Part shown: positions 54,105 through 63,914 of the stretch, in pieces | Position numbering within the stretch: position 1 is the stretch's first letter | Layout of the letters: the number at the start of each line of letters is the position of its first letter | Origin: Daphnia carinata | Lineage: Eukaryota; Arthropoda; Branchiopoda; Diplostraca; Daphniidae | Assembly: GCF_022539665.2 (NCBI RefSeq) | Contig: NC_081334.1 | Location: 9,146,424 to 9,210,423 of the forward strand | Direction: 5' to 3' | DNA length: 64,000 nucleotides | Made by a program: the position numbers and the translations under genes | Notes under the pieces: model-generated | Databases searched by the model: none | The model's input: the letters and a program-made list of their open reading frames with translations, nothing else | Told to the model about the DNA's origin: nothing

Positions 54105-55592
54105 GTATTTTTGAATTTTGTAGATTTGAAAATGTCTCTGAACGTTACTTCAACAAGTTAGTATTTTTTACAAATTTTTTGGTTACAGTTAATTTCAACT
54201 GAATTATTTTACATCGTTTAATGAATGTGCTGCTTTCTGTTACTCTTTACCTTTATCTTATTTTAAAAATTTTAATACGTTTTCAGGTATGAAAACTTCT
54301 CAGGACGCTTTAGCTTCAAGTAAGTATAATTTCATTTAAATAATGGTTTTTGTACTAAACTATTAAGGCAATACATGTTGCTGCTTAATAGTGAATCGTT
54401 TTACTATTGCCAATCTGGCCAAAAGTGTACATAACCTTTTGTCTATCAGAATCAATTTTGCCGAGTACAGTGATGTACAGTCTAAGCGCATTCTTTTTCA
54501 GCACTCAATTAGATAAAATTGAATTGTACTTTTGAATTTTGTAGTTTGAAACTCTCTCTGCATGTTAGTTTAAAGAGTATTTTTTCTAAATTTTATAAGA
54601 CTGCAGTTAATTTCCACTGAATAGTTTTACATCGTCAAACAAATGTTCTCGTTAACTGTTGCTCTAATACCTTTACCTCATTTACAATGTTTTAATACGT
54701 TTTCAGGTTTGAAAACTTCGCAGGACTCTTCAGATTCAAGTAAGTATAATTTTAAAAAAATGCGATTTCTTTACTCTTCTACTGAGGCGGTGCATGATGT
54801 CGCCTAGTGGATCGTTTTACTATTGCCTATCCGGCCGAAAGTCTACGCATCCTTACCTAAATAGTTAGAGCACTATCCATATGCACTAGAAAATTGTATT
54901 TGACGATTATATTCTTTGAATTCAAGGAATCACTACCAACGAAAAACGACTCACTTATCTCGAGAGGAAGAAAGCTGACGTCTACTTCAGCGTCTACAGA
55001 CATTCGTCCTTTGAAACTCAAAACGCGGTCATTCCTTTCCAGGCCGCTCGTCTTAATATCGGCAATGCAATGGATATTGAAACAGGAATTTTCACGGCCC
55101 CCCGAGCCGGCATTTACACGTTCCATTTCAACGGGTTCAAACACAACCATCCGATGGTGAACTGTGGGGCCAGTTCACATTGTTTTTTTTTTAACGGGCA
55201 GTACATGGGGAGAACAGAAACTGGAAAGGGAACCAAAATGGGAACGCTCTCCTACAGTACGATTCTAGAACTCAAAGCTGATGACGAAGTCACGTTGAAG
55301 CTCCTCTACGGAATTATTCACGATTCAGGTAATCTTCACATTCGGTTCTCAGGAGCATTGTTGAAAGAGCTCTAATTCGATACGCAATCGTGACTGTATT
55401 CATCTTCTTTAAAAAATGTCATGTATCTTTTCTTTTCAACACCAAACGGGTGAATGTCTAGGATCATTTAAGAACGTGGGCTACCAACATCAGATTTGAT
55501 AAAGCAAATGGGTTATTAGTTATACTGCTATATAAAGTGAAAAATATTACAACTTCTGCTACCATATGATGCGGGTTTCTTTGTTGTTATTA

Positions 55593-56555
55593 GGGGAGAC
55601 CGGACCCATGTTGGACACCGTTCCAAGTTGGACAGTGCCAGTAAAATAAAGCTATCAAAATAAAAATATAATAATTACATGATATGTTCAAAATAGGTTT
55701 TTATACATGGTGTAAAAATTTGATTCCCGTATCTGTATTATTTATTGAATATTTTAACAAAAAATAAAAATACAAAAAGGTCTGTATTTTTCTTCGTTCT
55801 TAATCGATGATTTTTTTTAATGTAATTCTATAATTATACGTTAATAGATATTAGAGGTAAGTAGACCATAGTTTTCTTAATAATATTTGAAAAGAAAAAT
55901 AATTTTCCTTATTCAACTTTCAACAGCATCATTTATTCTGCGAAAGTTGTTTTTTGGGGCCAATTTGTACAAACGGCAGGGGTGATGTTGGACACCAAAT
56001 AGGCGTGCATGGGATGGGCCAAGTCTAAGCGCGAAAATTTAAAATTTTTAAATTTAAGGAAACATTTAGAATATAACATGACTAAGACAAATCAGAGAAA
56101 AAAACTTGAAAAATTTCTGTTAGCAAATTATCGATTCTGTCTTTGCTCCACCTCCTCCTATGTCTTCCTTATCAGTAAAATGAAATTTTTCAAGTATAAT
56201 AAAAGTATTTTATTTCACGTCACATCCTATTAAAATTACATTTAAATTGTTCGCTAATTTAGTAGTTAATAGTATGAAAAAAAATTAAAATTTTCATCCA
56301 ACACAATCTACCTCTTTTGACCACGTCCAAAGTGGTACAGGTGTCCGTACAAAGTCACCCCGATTTCGTCGAAACTCACCGCAAAATGAAAACGGTAATA
56401 AATTCTAAACAAATTATATTACATCTCTGAAAAAAATTAAGGGGGTAGCGGATACGTTGTAGATTCAGTTTTAACAAATTTTATTTATTTCGCGTAAGTA
56501 GGATGGTACATAATGGGGTAAAACCGAAACTGTCCAAGGTGGGTCCGGTCTCCCC
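55593..56555. mobile_element. Non-autonomous TA-target DNA transposon (963 bp)
   Basis: Terminal inverted repeats GGGGAGACCGGACCCATGTTGG and, inverted, GGGGAGACCGGACCCACCTTGG are flanked by TA on both sides (55591-55592 and 56556-56557). The paralogous unit at 46355-46375 shows the empty site (GTTATTACAATAA), proving a TA duplication. TA targets fit the Tc1/mariner superfamily. No transposase ORF; the interior is AT-rich. Confidence 0.85.
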
Positions 56556-56557
56556 TA

Positions 56558-57204
56558 CAATAACACAATCATAATTCGAATACATTCATCAGACAGGCAC
56601 ATTCAATTTTCAATCGTTTTGTTGCCAATACAAGGATTTCATTTTTGAATGCATAAAGAAGATTTAACAATATCTTGACTAGGCCAACTTAAAACAAAAA
56701 CCAGATTTCAAAAAATAATGTACAGTACTTCTATATGTAACAACCTTGAATCAATAAAAACTTATGTCAAAACAATATCCATATATCACAGGTTCATATT
56801 ACATATACGTATAAGTTATATAGTCAGTGTTCGGAGCTCGGAAATAGGGCAATAAGTTTAAGCGATGGCGGTGAAGGTTTTGTATTGCCGTAAGGGGTGG
56901 GTGGAGTATCAGAGTTGATCCTCCCGTACACGAGGTAACACACACACTATCTTAACAACTGTAACTGACAATAATCTAAGACAGGACTCACCCACACGAA
57001 CTTGAAAGCAACACTAACTCTTGTAAAGTTTCCAACCTCGTGTATTACAGTGGATTTGCCGAAACAATTCCGAATTACAAGGTACAAACATGCGGTATTT
57101 ATACTACTAAAGAACACACATATTGAAGGTAAAATGGGCAGAGACGTTCACTTTCACTTGTGTAACGCTTGAGGGATGTAAGAGGTGTGGCTGTCTTTGG
57201 ATAG
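56558..57204. other. Remnant of a third C1q unit flank, no gene
   Basis: 56565-56730 repeats the unit-flanking sequence of 42600 and 46390. Similarity then fades and no C1q exon follows. The rest up to 57204 holds nothing I recognise. Confidence 0.55.
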
Positions 57205-58043
57205 TGTAAAGCATCTTCATGTGGGAAGACTTACTTTACGGTATTTAAGACAAAAAGGGAATAATAACGAGCTCGGAGGCGTATTTCCCACAATGATGAA
57301 TTTATTATTCTAGATTAAGCATACTACAATAAGCAAGAACATAAGAAGAAATAAAGATACAGTAGGGAAACTAAAAAGAGGAAGAGAGACAATTGTAACC
57401 AATTCTTACCGTGATAACAAGAGTGGGTAGCGGAAAGAAGTTAACACGGAAGCGAACGAGATAACCTCACGTTCACGAAGCCAATTCACAATCGAATAGA
57501 TTGAACAAGTGTTTAAGGAAAAAGGACAAATGCACTGTCCAAGAATAACTAAGTTCGAACCGCAAATTAAAGCAAGTTAAGTAAATAAAGTTTACACGGA
57601 AGAGTACAGTCTACTATGCAATATTGCTAACCAAAAGATAAGAGCAACAAGAATAAACTCAGGCGACTGTCTTACTCAGATGCAAGTTCTTGTCTGCCCT
57701 TTCCCATATTTTGGGTTCATGATTATACTTCGCATATTGGCAAATTGGTGAGTTGCTGTGCGAGTATTTGTCACCAATCAAAGAGGTTTAAAATGGCGTG
57801 ATAATGGTGCGATGATGGGCGTCGCCCGTGCCGCCAATCCAAGATGTTTAGTAAGTGGTGTGATGCTGATGACACATATAGATGCGTCAGCTAGCTAGCA
57901 GGTGTTCATCTAGGTCACCCGCGCTGCGTATGTTGTGGTGCAATTAATATGTTCACCCTTGATGATTAAAAAAGATGTGAAGAAGAAGTATATGTTGAAG
58001 ATGTCTATTTGGCTTCGTTACAATAGCCTTTGGGCTCGTTACA
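57205..58043 (-). repeat. D 3' LTR (839 bp)
   Basis: On the plus strand it starts TGTAAAGCATCTTC and ends GGGCTCGTTACA. The GTAAAG...CTTTAC hairpin with CTTC/GAAG inner pairing is at 57206-57239. The complement of a polypurine tract TTCCTCCCCCTCTTC follows at 58044-58058. The B LTRs share CGAGGCG and CCCACAATGA blocks. Confidence 0.8.
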
Positions 58044-58251
58044 TTCCTCCCCCTCTTCAATAAGAAGAATTGGTCCTCCAATTTGCGTTTCCCTTAACTG
58101 GCTACATTTCTTGATGAAAATCTTGTTCCTTCACCCAAAAATTTTAGAAGAATTTGTTTTCCTTTTTCTTTTCCCGTCACCGGCTACAGTTGCTGCTATG
58201 AATATAAATGATGGCTATGGTTGACTAATCTGGTTCCTCCACCTAAAAATT

Positions 58252-59610
58252 TTAAGAAAAAGAATTGCAGGTGATTTGAATCAAGTTGCGAGTGTATTGT
58301 CTTCTTTCTTTTCTTATTTTATTCTTGCTTTTTTTTAGGCCCGGTATTTTAACTTTGTTGATGGTTTTTTCGCTTTTCTCGCGGCGATATTGTATTTGTC
58401 CTTTCTTTCCAGTCTTTGTCAGGGAATAACTGTTACGTTTTTGATCCCATTTTTGGAATATTGCTCGAGCTCTATCACTGCATGTATGTGATTCAGCCGT
58501 GCGTCCATGGGAGTCTTTTATCCTTGGGCTTGCTCCGTGTAACAGTAAAATTTCGATCAGGTCGATTCTGTTGAATCCGGCTGCTACGTGTAAGGCGGTT
58601 GTGCCTGAGTCGTTTTGTTTGTTGATGCAGATACTTCTTGTTGCGCAAATTTGGATGGCCACATCTTCCAGGCCATATTCGGCTAGATAATGCAAAACGG
58701 TTGTTCCATGTGGTCCTGTAATGTTGATGTTAGTTGCTGTCCATATTAACTTTGCACATTCTTCATTTTTATGTGAAATTGCCACCATCAAAGGGGTTTC
58801 TCCACTGCTGTCTTGGGCTGTAAATTCGCAGTTATAATGCTTCAGGATTCGTTGTAACAGTAAATCGTTGAAGGCTACTGCTTTATGGCCAATTGTTTTT
58901 CCGTGGTATAATACTTCTGGATCCGCTCCGAAGGATAGTAGCAGGTCTGTGATGTCGTACCTATTTTTTCTTACGCTTGAGTGGAGTAATGTTTGTCCTT
59001 CTTCAAATCTTTTGTTTAGAAATGTTGCCATCTTCTGTCTTGGCCAACCTTGTTGCGTGCTGAATTTATTTTGAATGCAGCTTCTTATCACCTGCATTGG
59101 GGCTCCCATCATCGTCAATGAAAACTTACCGTTTTCTAAGTCTATCGTGGCTTGTCTACGCAAATGAATTTTCTCTGCTCGGTCTGCTGATATGGATGCT
59201 ATCGTTTTCATCCGGCAGTTTTTACACGCTTCTGTTTCCTTGTGTTGGTTTTCTGGCTTGTTCCGTTCTTGAGGAGGGTCACACTGAAGATACGTGTCAC
59301 TGTCGAATTCAATAAACTCAACACTGTAGTCACTTTCATAGTCGGGTTCTATTCCACTATACGCTGTTAATCCATCATCTTCACTTGATTCACTGCTGTC
59401 ATTCCGTTTTTCCTTATTTCCGTAAGAATTGTTCTTTTCTGTTTCTATTCCGTTCCATCCCATGTACTGCACTAATTGCGTGTTGCTATCTGCACTTTCC
59501 TCACTTTCTTTTGCTTTGCAGCCCTGTTGCGTATCCTCATTTTCGGTATCGCTAATAGTAATTAGCTCGTATACCCTCTTCGTCTCCTGGTGTGTGATTA
59601 TTACTTCCAT
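58252..59610 (-). CDS. Ankyrin-repeat protein carried by element D, 452 residues
   Basis: The N-terminal 150 residues are acidic and serine-rich, with a CKNCRMK pair of cysteines. About five ankyrin repeats run from residue 205 to 385 (EGQTLLHSSVRKNRYDITDL; GETPLMVAISHKNEECAKLI; GTTVLHYLAEYGLEDVAI; SGTTALHVAAGFNRIDLIEI). A lysine/arginine-rich tail follows. It lies between env and the 3' LTR, where B2 has no room for a gene. Ankyrin repeats bind proteins. Viral ankyrin proteins of the I-kappa-B type block NF-kappa-B signalling; that role here is inference only. The frame is intact. Confidence 0.85.
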   Translation of the reverse strand: MEVIITHQETKRVYELITISDTENEDTQQGCKAKESEESADSNTQLVQYMGWNGIETEKNNSYGNKEKRNDSSESSEDDGLTAYSGIEPDYESDYSVEFIEFDSDTYLQCDPPQERNKPENQHKETEACKNCRMKTIASISADRAEKIHLRRQATIDLENGKFSLTMMGAPMQVIRSCIQNKFSTQQGWPRQKMATFLNKRFEEGQTLLHSSVRKNRYDITDLLLSFGADPEVLYHGKTIGHKAVAFNDLLLQRILKHYNCEFTAQDSSGETPLMVAISHKNEECAKLIWTATNINITGPHGTTVLHYLAEYGLEDVAIQICATRSICINKQNDSGTTALHVAAGFNRIDLIEILLLHGASPRIKDSHGRTAESHTCSDRARAIFQKWDQKRNSYSLTKTGKKGQIQYRREKSEKTINKVKIPGLKKSKNKIRKERRQYTRNLIQITCNSFS

Positions 59611-60957
59611 TTTGTTATTGATGTTGTTATAGGGCTATTTTTAGATAAACTTTTGGCTTATAATGCGCACTTTGCTTTGCGAAACTTTGTTGGAGTTATG
59701 TCGTTGAGACACTGGGAAGAGTTTAGTTTTCGTATTTTGCAAAATCTTGCATAGTCAAGGGTCTTCAGGTTGTTGTTTCTTTTCTTGTGTTCTTGCTTCT
59801 GTGTTTTTGATTTGAAAACAGGTTTTCATGCATTTTAATGTATTCCTTCTTCCCCTTGAAGTTGACTTGGATTCTTTTTCGTCGCGTCTTGTCGCACTGA
59901 CCTGTGGATATGTCGCCGGGTGAATAGACGAATATTTCCAACTTTCTTTATTCCTTTTTTAGTCATTGTCTTCTCCGCGTAGGGGTTTTTGATTTTACAT
60001 TCCTTTCCCTGCGTTAGTTCTTTTCGTTCCTTTGTAGAATACTGTTCACTTTGTTGCCTTGTTATTTCGTCTATATGGAGGTGTTTGAATTTGCGTACGT
60101 TCTTCAGTATCGTGCACAGGTCGATATTGCCTTGCAGGGGTTCAGTGACGCGATTTTTTCTACCCCTGCTTGCCTTTTCAGCAGATTTACTGCAGAAGAT
60201 CGGAGCCTCTTCTTTGATTTGTTTCGGCTTGCCTTTAAGGTGTCCGGTTTGGCTCCGCATGATTTTGGGTATAAACGTCCGGGGCTTAGTGATTATTATT
60301 ATTTGTAAGTATCCTTTTTAGTTATTCCTTTATGAATTTATTACTTTTCATTTTATTTTATTTGTTGTTAATTATTATTATTTATTTTTTTTAAAGGAAT
60401 TATCTGGGTTATGTGCGCTATCGCGACGTTTACCCGCTCAAGTTTGCCTGTTTTCTTTGGTGGCTTGAGTCGGGTGATGATATTTATCATCCCACCCCAA
60501 CGTCTTCTCGTCTTCAGGAGGAGCGACTCCAAGAAGGGAGTGATGATCGCTGGGCCATCACGGATGTCTGGCAGATTTATGATTATCTTCTCCATGGCGC
60601 GCCCCTTCCTGAACGTGATTCCTCGGACTGAAGACTTTGTTTGTTTTTTAGTTTTTTAGTAAATGCTTTAGTTGGAAATACAGAATTATTATTTGAGTTT
60701 GCTTGTTCGTCTGTTTGTTTTACTATAGAATTTCAAGTAAGGGGTAATAGTGGGGAAAAAAATATTAGTCATATTAAACATTTTGTTTTTTTAAATTTGG
60801 TCAATTTTAAAATGATAATCTGCTTAATTATTGGGGCTTTAAATGTTGGTAAGTAAGTTATTTGCTGGGGGCGCTACTTTATTATGGAATTACCTAACTT
60901 GTTAGTAAATAGTAGTATAGTAAATTGTACTTTCACTTTCGATGACCTTGGGGATTT
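59611..60957. other. Region between ankyrin gene and env of D
   Basis: Two candidates compete here: a spliced plus-strand gene (60075-60631, separate entry) and a basic minus-strand frame of 141 codons at 59835-60260 with no recognised domain. 60632-60957 is AT-rich and holds nothing visible. No tRNA-like sequences were found, unlike the B spacer. Confidence 0.4.
60075..60631 (+). CDS. Candidate spliced antisense gene in element D, 154 residues
   Basis: Exon 1 (60075-60304) starts MEVFEFAYVLQYRAQ and ends in the strong donor GTAAGTATCC. A T-rich 92-bp intron ends TTTTAAAG, and exon 2 (60397-60631) continues the frame to LLHGAPLPERDSSD. The joined text is aromatic and acidic, and looks more protein-like than the opposite strand (RSLFFDLFRLAFKVSGLAPH; YRDVYPLKFACFLWWLESGD). 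No family is recognised. It runs antisense to env and the ankyrin gene. It could be a captured host gene, an antisense viral gene, or chance. Confidence 0.4.
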
Positions 60958-62691
60958 TTACTTTCTGGCTGAATTACTATTGTCTGTTTCTGACATGAAA
61001 CGACATAGGTCTTCCCAAACCATGCCGTACCCAACGACGTAAGTACATGTTGTGTGTTTTCCTGTACATCGTTTGGGTGTGTCGGCTTCTTCGATAGATG
61101 GGTAGATTAATGAATTTGGTGCGCTTGGTCGTGGAGGGCGCACTTGACCTGGTCTTTCCATTGTCAGTTGTGTAGGGGCGGGTGTTCTTACGGACGGTTG
61201 TTCGATGGCTATTTCTGAATGATAATTTGTTTCTCGTGCCGGTATCATTGATGCGAGTTCGTGATCTTCCTCTATGCCATCATCGTATCTGCTTGTAAAC
61301 TTCCGGTTTCGGCGGATATGTTCTTTAATCTTCGAGATGGGGTTGCAAATGATGAAGATTCGTAAACATACGAGGAATAGCACAAATCCAATTGCTGAAA
61401 GGCCTATTATTTTCAATTTGTCAAACCATGAAAACATATGACCTATTTGATTATCTTGTTGTTCTGACATCACAATATCTCCAACAGAATTGAAATTGCC
61501 TTCTTGCATTCTGCCTACTAGGTCATTTAGGATATTTAATTGCTCCATCTCCATTGTCTCGTGTGCTGGATGACTTTTCAGCGAGAAGTCGAAATCATTT
61601 AGGTGGAGTTCTTCAAATTCTGTAATGAGGTCTAGATTAGGCACGTGAATGCTAGGTTTCTGGCGTATCCAATCTCCTGTTGTTGAGTTGTGTTCCCAGG
61701 TATGTGGATTTCCATTTAGATTTACTAACGGTGTTTTCCAAAAACAATCGGAAAATGGATGAATTGACCATCCATCTGTTCCGATCATACAGTTCTTTCC
61801 TTCGTAAGTAAAGAATGGTTGGAATTCACATTTTGTTTCATTTGCTGATATAAAAATTCTTTTGGCTTCGCATTGTTGAAGTGTCATTGCTTGACCAAAG
61901 CCTTGAAGTCTCGTACAGATAGGTAAACCTATTGCTGCTGCGGCCAAAATTCCATTGGTTTTAGCTAAGATAACGGCCTGTGTTCTTTTGATTGCCGATA
62001 GTTGACAATAAACATCTCGAATTTCTTTTGCGAGTTTGTTCTCGTGTTCTGTTTCAATGCTGATTTTATATTGGTCGTGCATCTTACTTATTTCGTATTT
62101 AATCTTGTCGTTGAATTCTTCGATGTTTTTAGGTAGACCGCTTTCCACATTATCATTAATAAATGATTCTTCAGTTTTCTGATCCATTAGCAAGGACTCT
62201 GCTGGCGGTAATTTTGGAATGTTGTTCTCCTCGATGGCCTGAATTTGATTTTCTTCTGTTGTAGACGTTGTTTCTGTTGTAGTTAATGGGGTCATCCTGA
62301 CTGTCTGTGTTGACGACTGTGGGGTCGTTGAACTCTCGTTTACTGTCGTCGTACTTTGCGTCGTTGTGCTGGGTTGGCGCGTTGTTGTTGAAGCTGTTGT
62401 TGTGGAACTCGTCGTAGTGGACATAGTTGTCGTTGACGTAGGCTTAGTAGTTGTACTGGTTGTTGAAGTCGAAGTTATTTTTACAGTTGTCGTAGGCCTA
62501 GTTGTAGTGGTAGGTTTAGTGCTTGTTGACGTGATTATTGGCTTTGTAGTTGCTGGGGGTTTTGATGAAGTTGACGTCATACTTGGCTTAGTTGTAATTT
62601 TATGCGTTGTTGTGAGTTTGTTTGTTGCTGTGGTTACAAATGGCTTAATTGTAGTCGTAGTTTTTACCGTTGTTTTTGTCGTTGTTCCCAA
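60958..62691 (-). CDS. env: D env-like glycoprotein, stalk and membrane-proximal part
   Basis: The first 130 residues are almost pure threonine, serine, lysine and proline, a mucin-like O-glycosylated stalk. The rest is homologous in pattern to B2 env: helical ENKLAKEIRDVYCQLSAI, LPICTRLQGFGQAMTLQQC, GTDGWSIHPFSDCFWKTPL. A transmembrane segment lies near residues 420-445, followed by a 130-residue cytoplasmic tail, longer than in B2. The frame begins inside the threonine-rich stretch. The N-terminal part of the protein lies in the next frame upstream. Confidence 0.75.
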   Translation of the reverse strand: MGTTTKTTVKTTTTIKPFVTTATNKLTTTHKITTKPSMTSTSSKPPATTKPIITSTSTKPTTTTRPTTTVKITSTSTTSTTTKPTSTTTMSTTTSSTTTASTTTRQPSTTTQSTTTVNESSTTPQSSTQTVRMTPLTTTETTSTTEENQIQAIEENNIPKLPPAESLLMDQKTEESFINDNVESGLPKNIEEFNDKIKYEISKMHDQYKISIETEHENKLAKEIRDVYCQLSAIKRTQAVILAKTNGILAAAAIGLPICTRLQGFGQAMTLQQCEAKRIFISANETKCEFQPFFTYEGKNCMIGTDGWSIHPFSDCFWKTPLVNLNGNPHTWEHNSTTGDWIRQKPSIHVPNLDLITEFEELHLNDFDFSLKSHPAHETMEMEQLNILNDLVGRMQEGNFNSVGDIVMSEQQDNQIGHMFSWFDKLKIIGLSAIGFVLFLVCLRIFIICNPISKIKEHIRRNRKFTSRYDDGIEEDHELASMIPARETNYHSEIAIEQPSVRTPAPTQLTMERPGQVRPPRPSAPNSLIYPSIEEADTPKRCTGKHTTCTYVVGYGMVWEDLCRFMSETDNSNSARK

Positions 62692-63914
62692 TGTTGTTTT
62701 ATTGTAGGCTTCGTAGTCGTCGTCGCGCTTGTCGTTGTTGTGGATTTCTCTCTTGTGGGCGTGGCACGGGGCGGAGTCAATGCTGCATTCTTTTCGGATT
62801 GGTTGTTGACTTCTCTTTGCATTAGTGGTGGAATGTATGGGAGGTTTTTCCCGTCCAATGGGTGTTGAGTGTGTAGTGCAATGATGGCTGCCGCTGAAAG
62901 CGTTTTTGGCTGGTGGGGGTTCCGATATTCGAAGCTAAAATGTTGTTTTTGGCTGGAGCCGTGACAATGCCCCAGACTAACACGTCCTACTCTCTGTGTT
63001 AGGCATTTTCTGTCTGATGAAGGTGAATGTAATCCAGTTCTATCTGTTGCCATGAGTTGTCCTGTGTGTTCGAATGTGCCCCAGATTGAGCTGGTGTTAG
63101 CGCATTCTTGAAGAACAAGCATTGTCGTATTTGCTTTAACACAGGGGTTTGTGTTGAACGGTCTGATGGTAACATCAGATGTGTATTCGAAAGCTTGTCC
63201 TCGTTCTGTTGTTCTGCTGCAGTTAGCAACTGTAGTTTGTGATTGCACCAATGGGTCGTTACTGGTTACCAGTGTTCTTAGTTTTTCTTGACATTTGGTC
63301 CAATCCGCGTCGCATTCTTCTAGTGTCATCTGTTTGTTTACTCCGTGGTGTGTTAAACATTTTTCATTCGGTGCTTTTCCATTCTTCAATAGTCCCCAGG
63401 CAATCATGTCCCAGATTATATTTCCACTACCGTGATTAGTTTTTAAAATTCCTCCAAATAGTGGTGAATTAATCGTGGTTGTGATTGCCTTCCGTTGTTC
63501 TTGCTGAATTTCCTGCATTTCTGCTAAAGTTGTGTCTGGGAAATTTTCTATGATGTTTGGATTGGTGTTTACAGTTTCGAAGATCCATTTTTGTGTTACG
63601 CTGTTCTTATCATCTCTGCATTCTGTCAATATGATAGCTTGGTATGTTCCTAGTGTAATACAGAGATACGATTCTTGTGAAATTAATTGATAGATTAGTC
63701 GGCTTGCTTCTCCTTCCGTGATACAGATATTACTGTTCTGGACTCTTATTGTTTGGTCAACGATGTATTCGAATTCCGATCGTTGAGGAAGTGGATCATC
63801 GTTTTTGAGACGAAAGTGAGCGGTTAACTGAGGAGGGTTGTTTGGTAGGGATATTGTGTTTACTGCATTGGACGGTGGTTCGGGTTGTTGATACGTGCCA
63901 TATCCGTCCAACAT
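62664..63914 (-). CDS. D env N-terminal part with ricin-lectin-like repeats
   Basis: A 416-codon frame ends in a threonine-rich stretch (TTTTSATTTTKPT) that continues in the next frame, so one indel near 62690 probably splits a single protein. Its body has repeated C-L/I...C...QxW-like units: YLCITLGTYQAIILTEC then QKWIF; EKCLTHHGVNKQMTLEEC; PCVKANTTMLVLQEC; RKCLTQRVGRVSLGHC. This spacing is that of ricin-B type beta-trefoil lectin repeats, which bind sugars. I see no clear signal peptide at the ATG. It overlaps the gag end by 55 bp. The lectin call is from motif reading only. Confidence 0.6.
   Translation of the reverse strand: MLDGYGTYQQPEPPSNAVNTISLPNNPPQLTAHFRLKNDDPLPQRSEFEYIVDQTIRVQNSNICITEGEASRLIYQLISQESYLCITLGTYQAIILTECRDDKNSVTQKWIFETVNTNPNIIENFPDTTLAEMQEIQQEQRKAITTTINSPLFGGILKTNHGSGNIIWDMIAWGLLKNGKAPNEKCLTHHGVNKQMTLEECDADWTKCQEKLRTLVTSNDPLVQSQTTVANCSRTTERGQAFEYTSDVTIRPFNTNPCVKANTTMLVLQECANTSSIWGTFEHTGQLMATDRTGLHSPSSDRKCLTQRVGRVSLGHCHGSSQKQHFSFEYRNPHQPKTLSAAAIIALHTQHPLDGKNLPYIPPLMQREVNNQSEKNAALTPPRATPTREKSTTTTSATTTTKPTIKQHWEQRQKQR

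Larger units (their letters stand above)
47474..55375 (+). pseudogene. Secreted C1q-domain gene, copy 2, split by element A3
   Basis: Exon 1 (47474-49037) keeps one frame but has two stop codons: TGA near 48161 where copy 1 has TGC, and TAA near 48515 where copy 1 has AAA. A3 lies in the following intron (49092-54104). The remainder has 33-nt mini-exons at 54124-54156, 54287-54319 and 54707-54739, plus a degraded one near 54545. A C1q exon lies at 54927-55375 (VYFSVYRH, IFTAPRAGIYTFHFNGFK). A fragment of the end of exon 1 is repeated at 54440-54505. The C1q domain itself is open and complete. Confidence 0.85.

Noticed and set aside
55593-56555. PIF/Harbinger element (GGGG ends)
   Set aside because: PIF/Harbinger makes a 3-bp TWA duplication; the paralogous empty site shows only TA duplicated.
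62366-62707. Valine-rich plus-strand ORF of 113 codons
   Set aside because: It is the complement of the threonine-codon repeats of the D stalk; the composition is a by-product of ACN/GTN codons.
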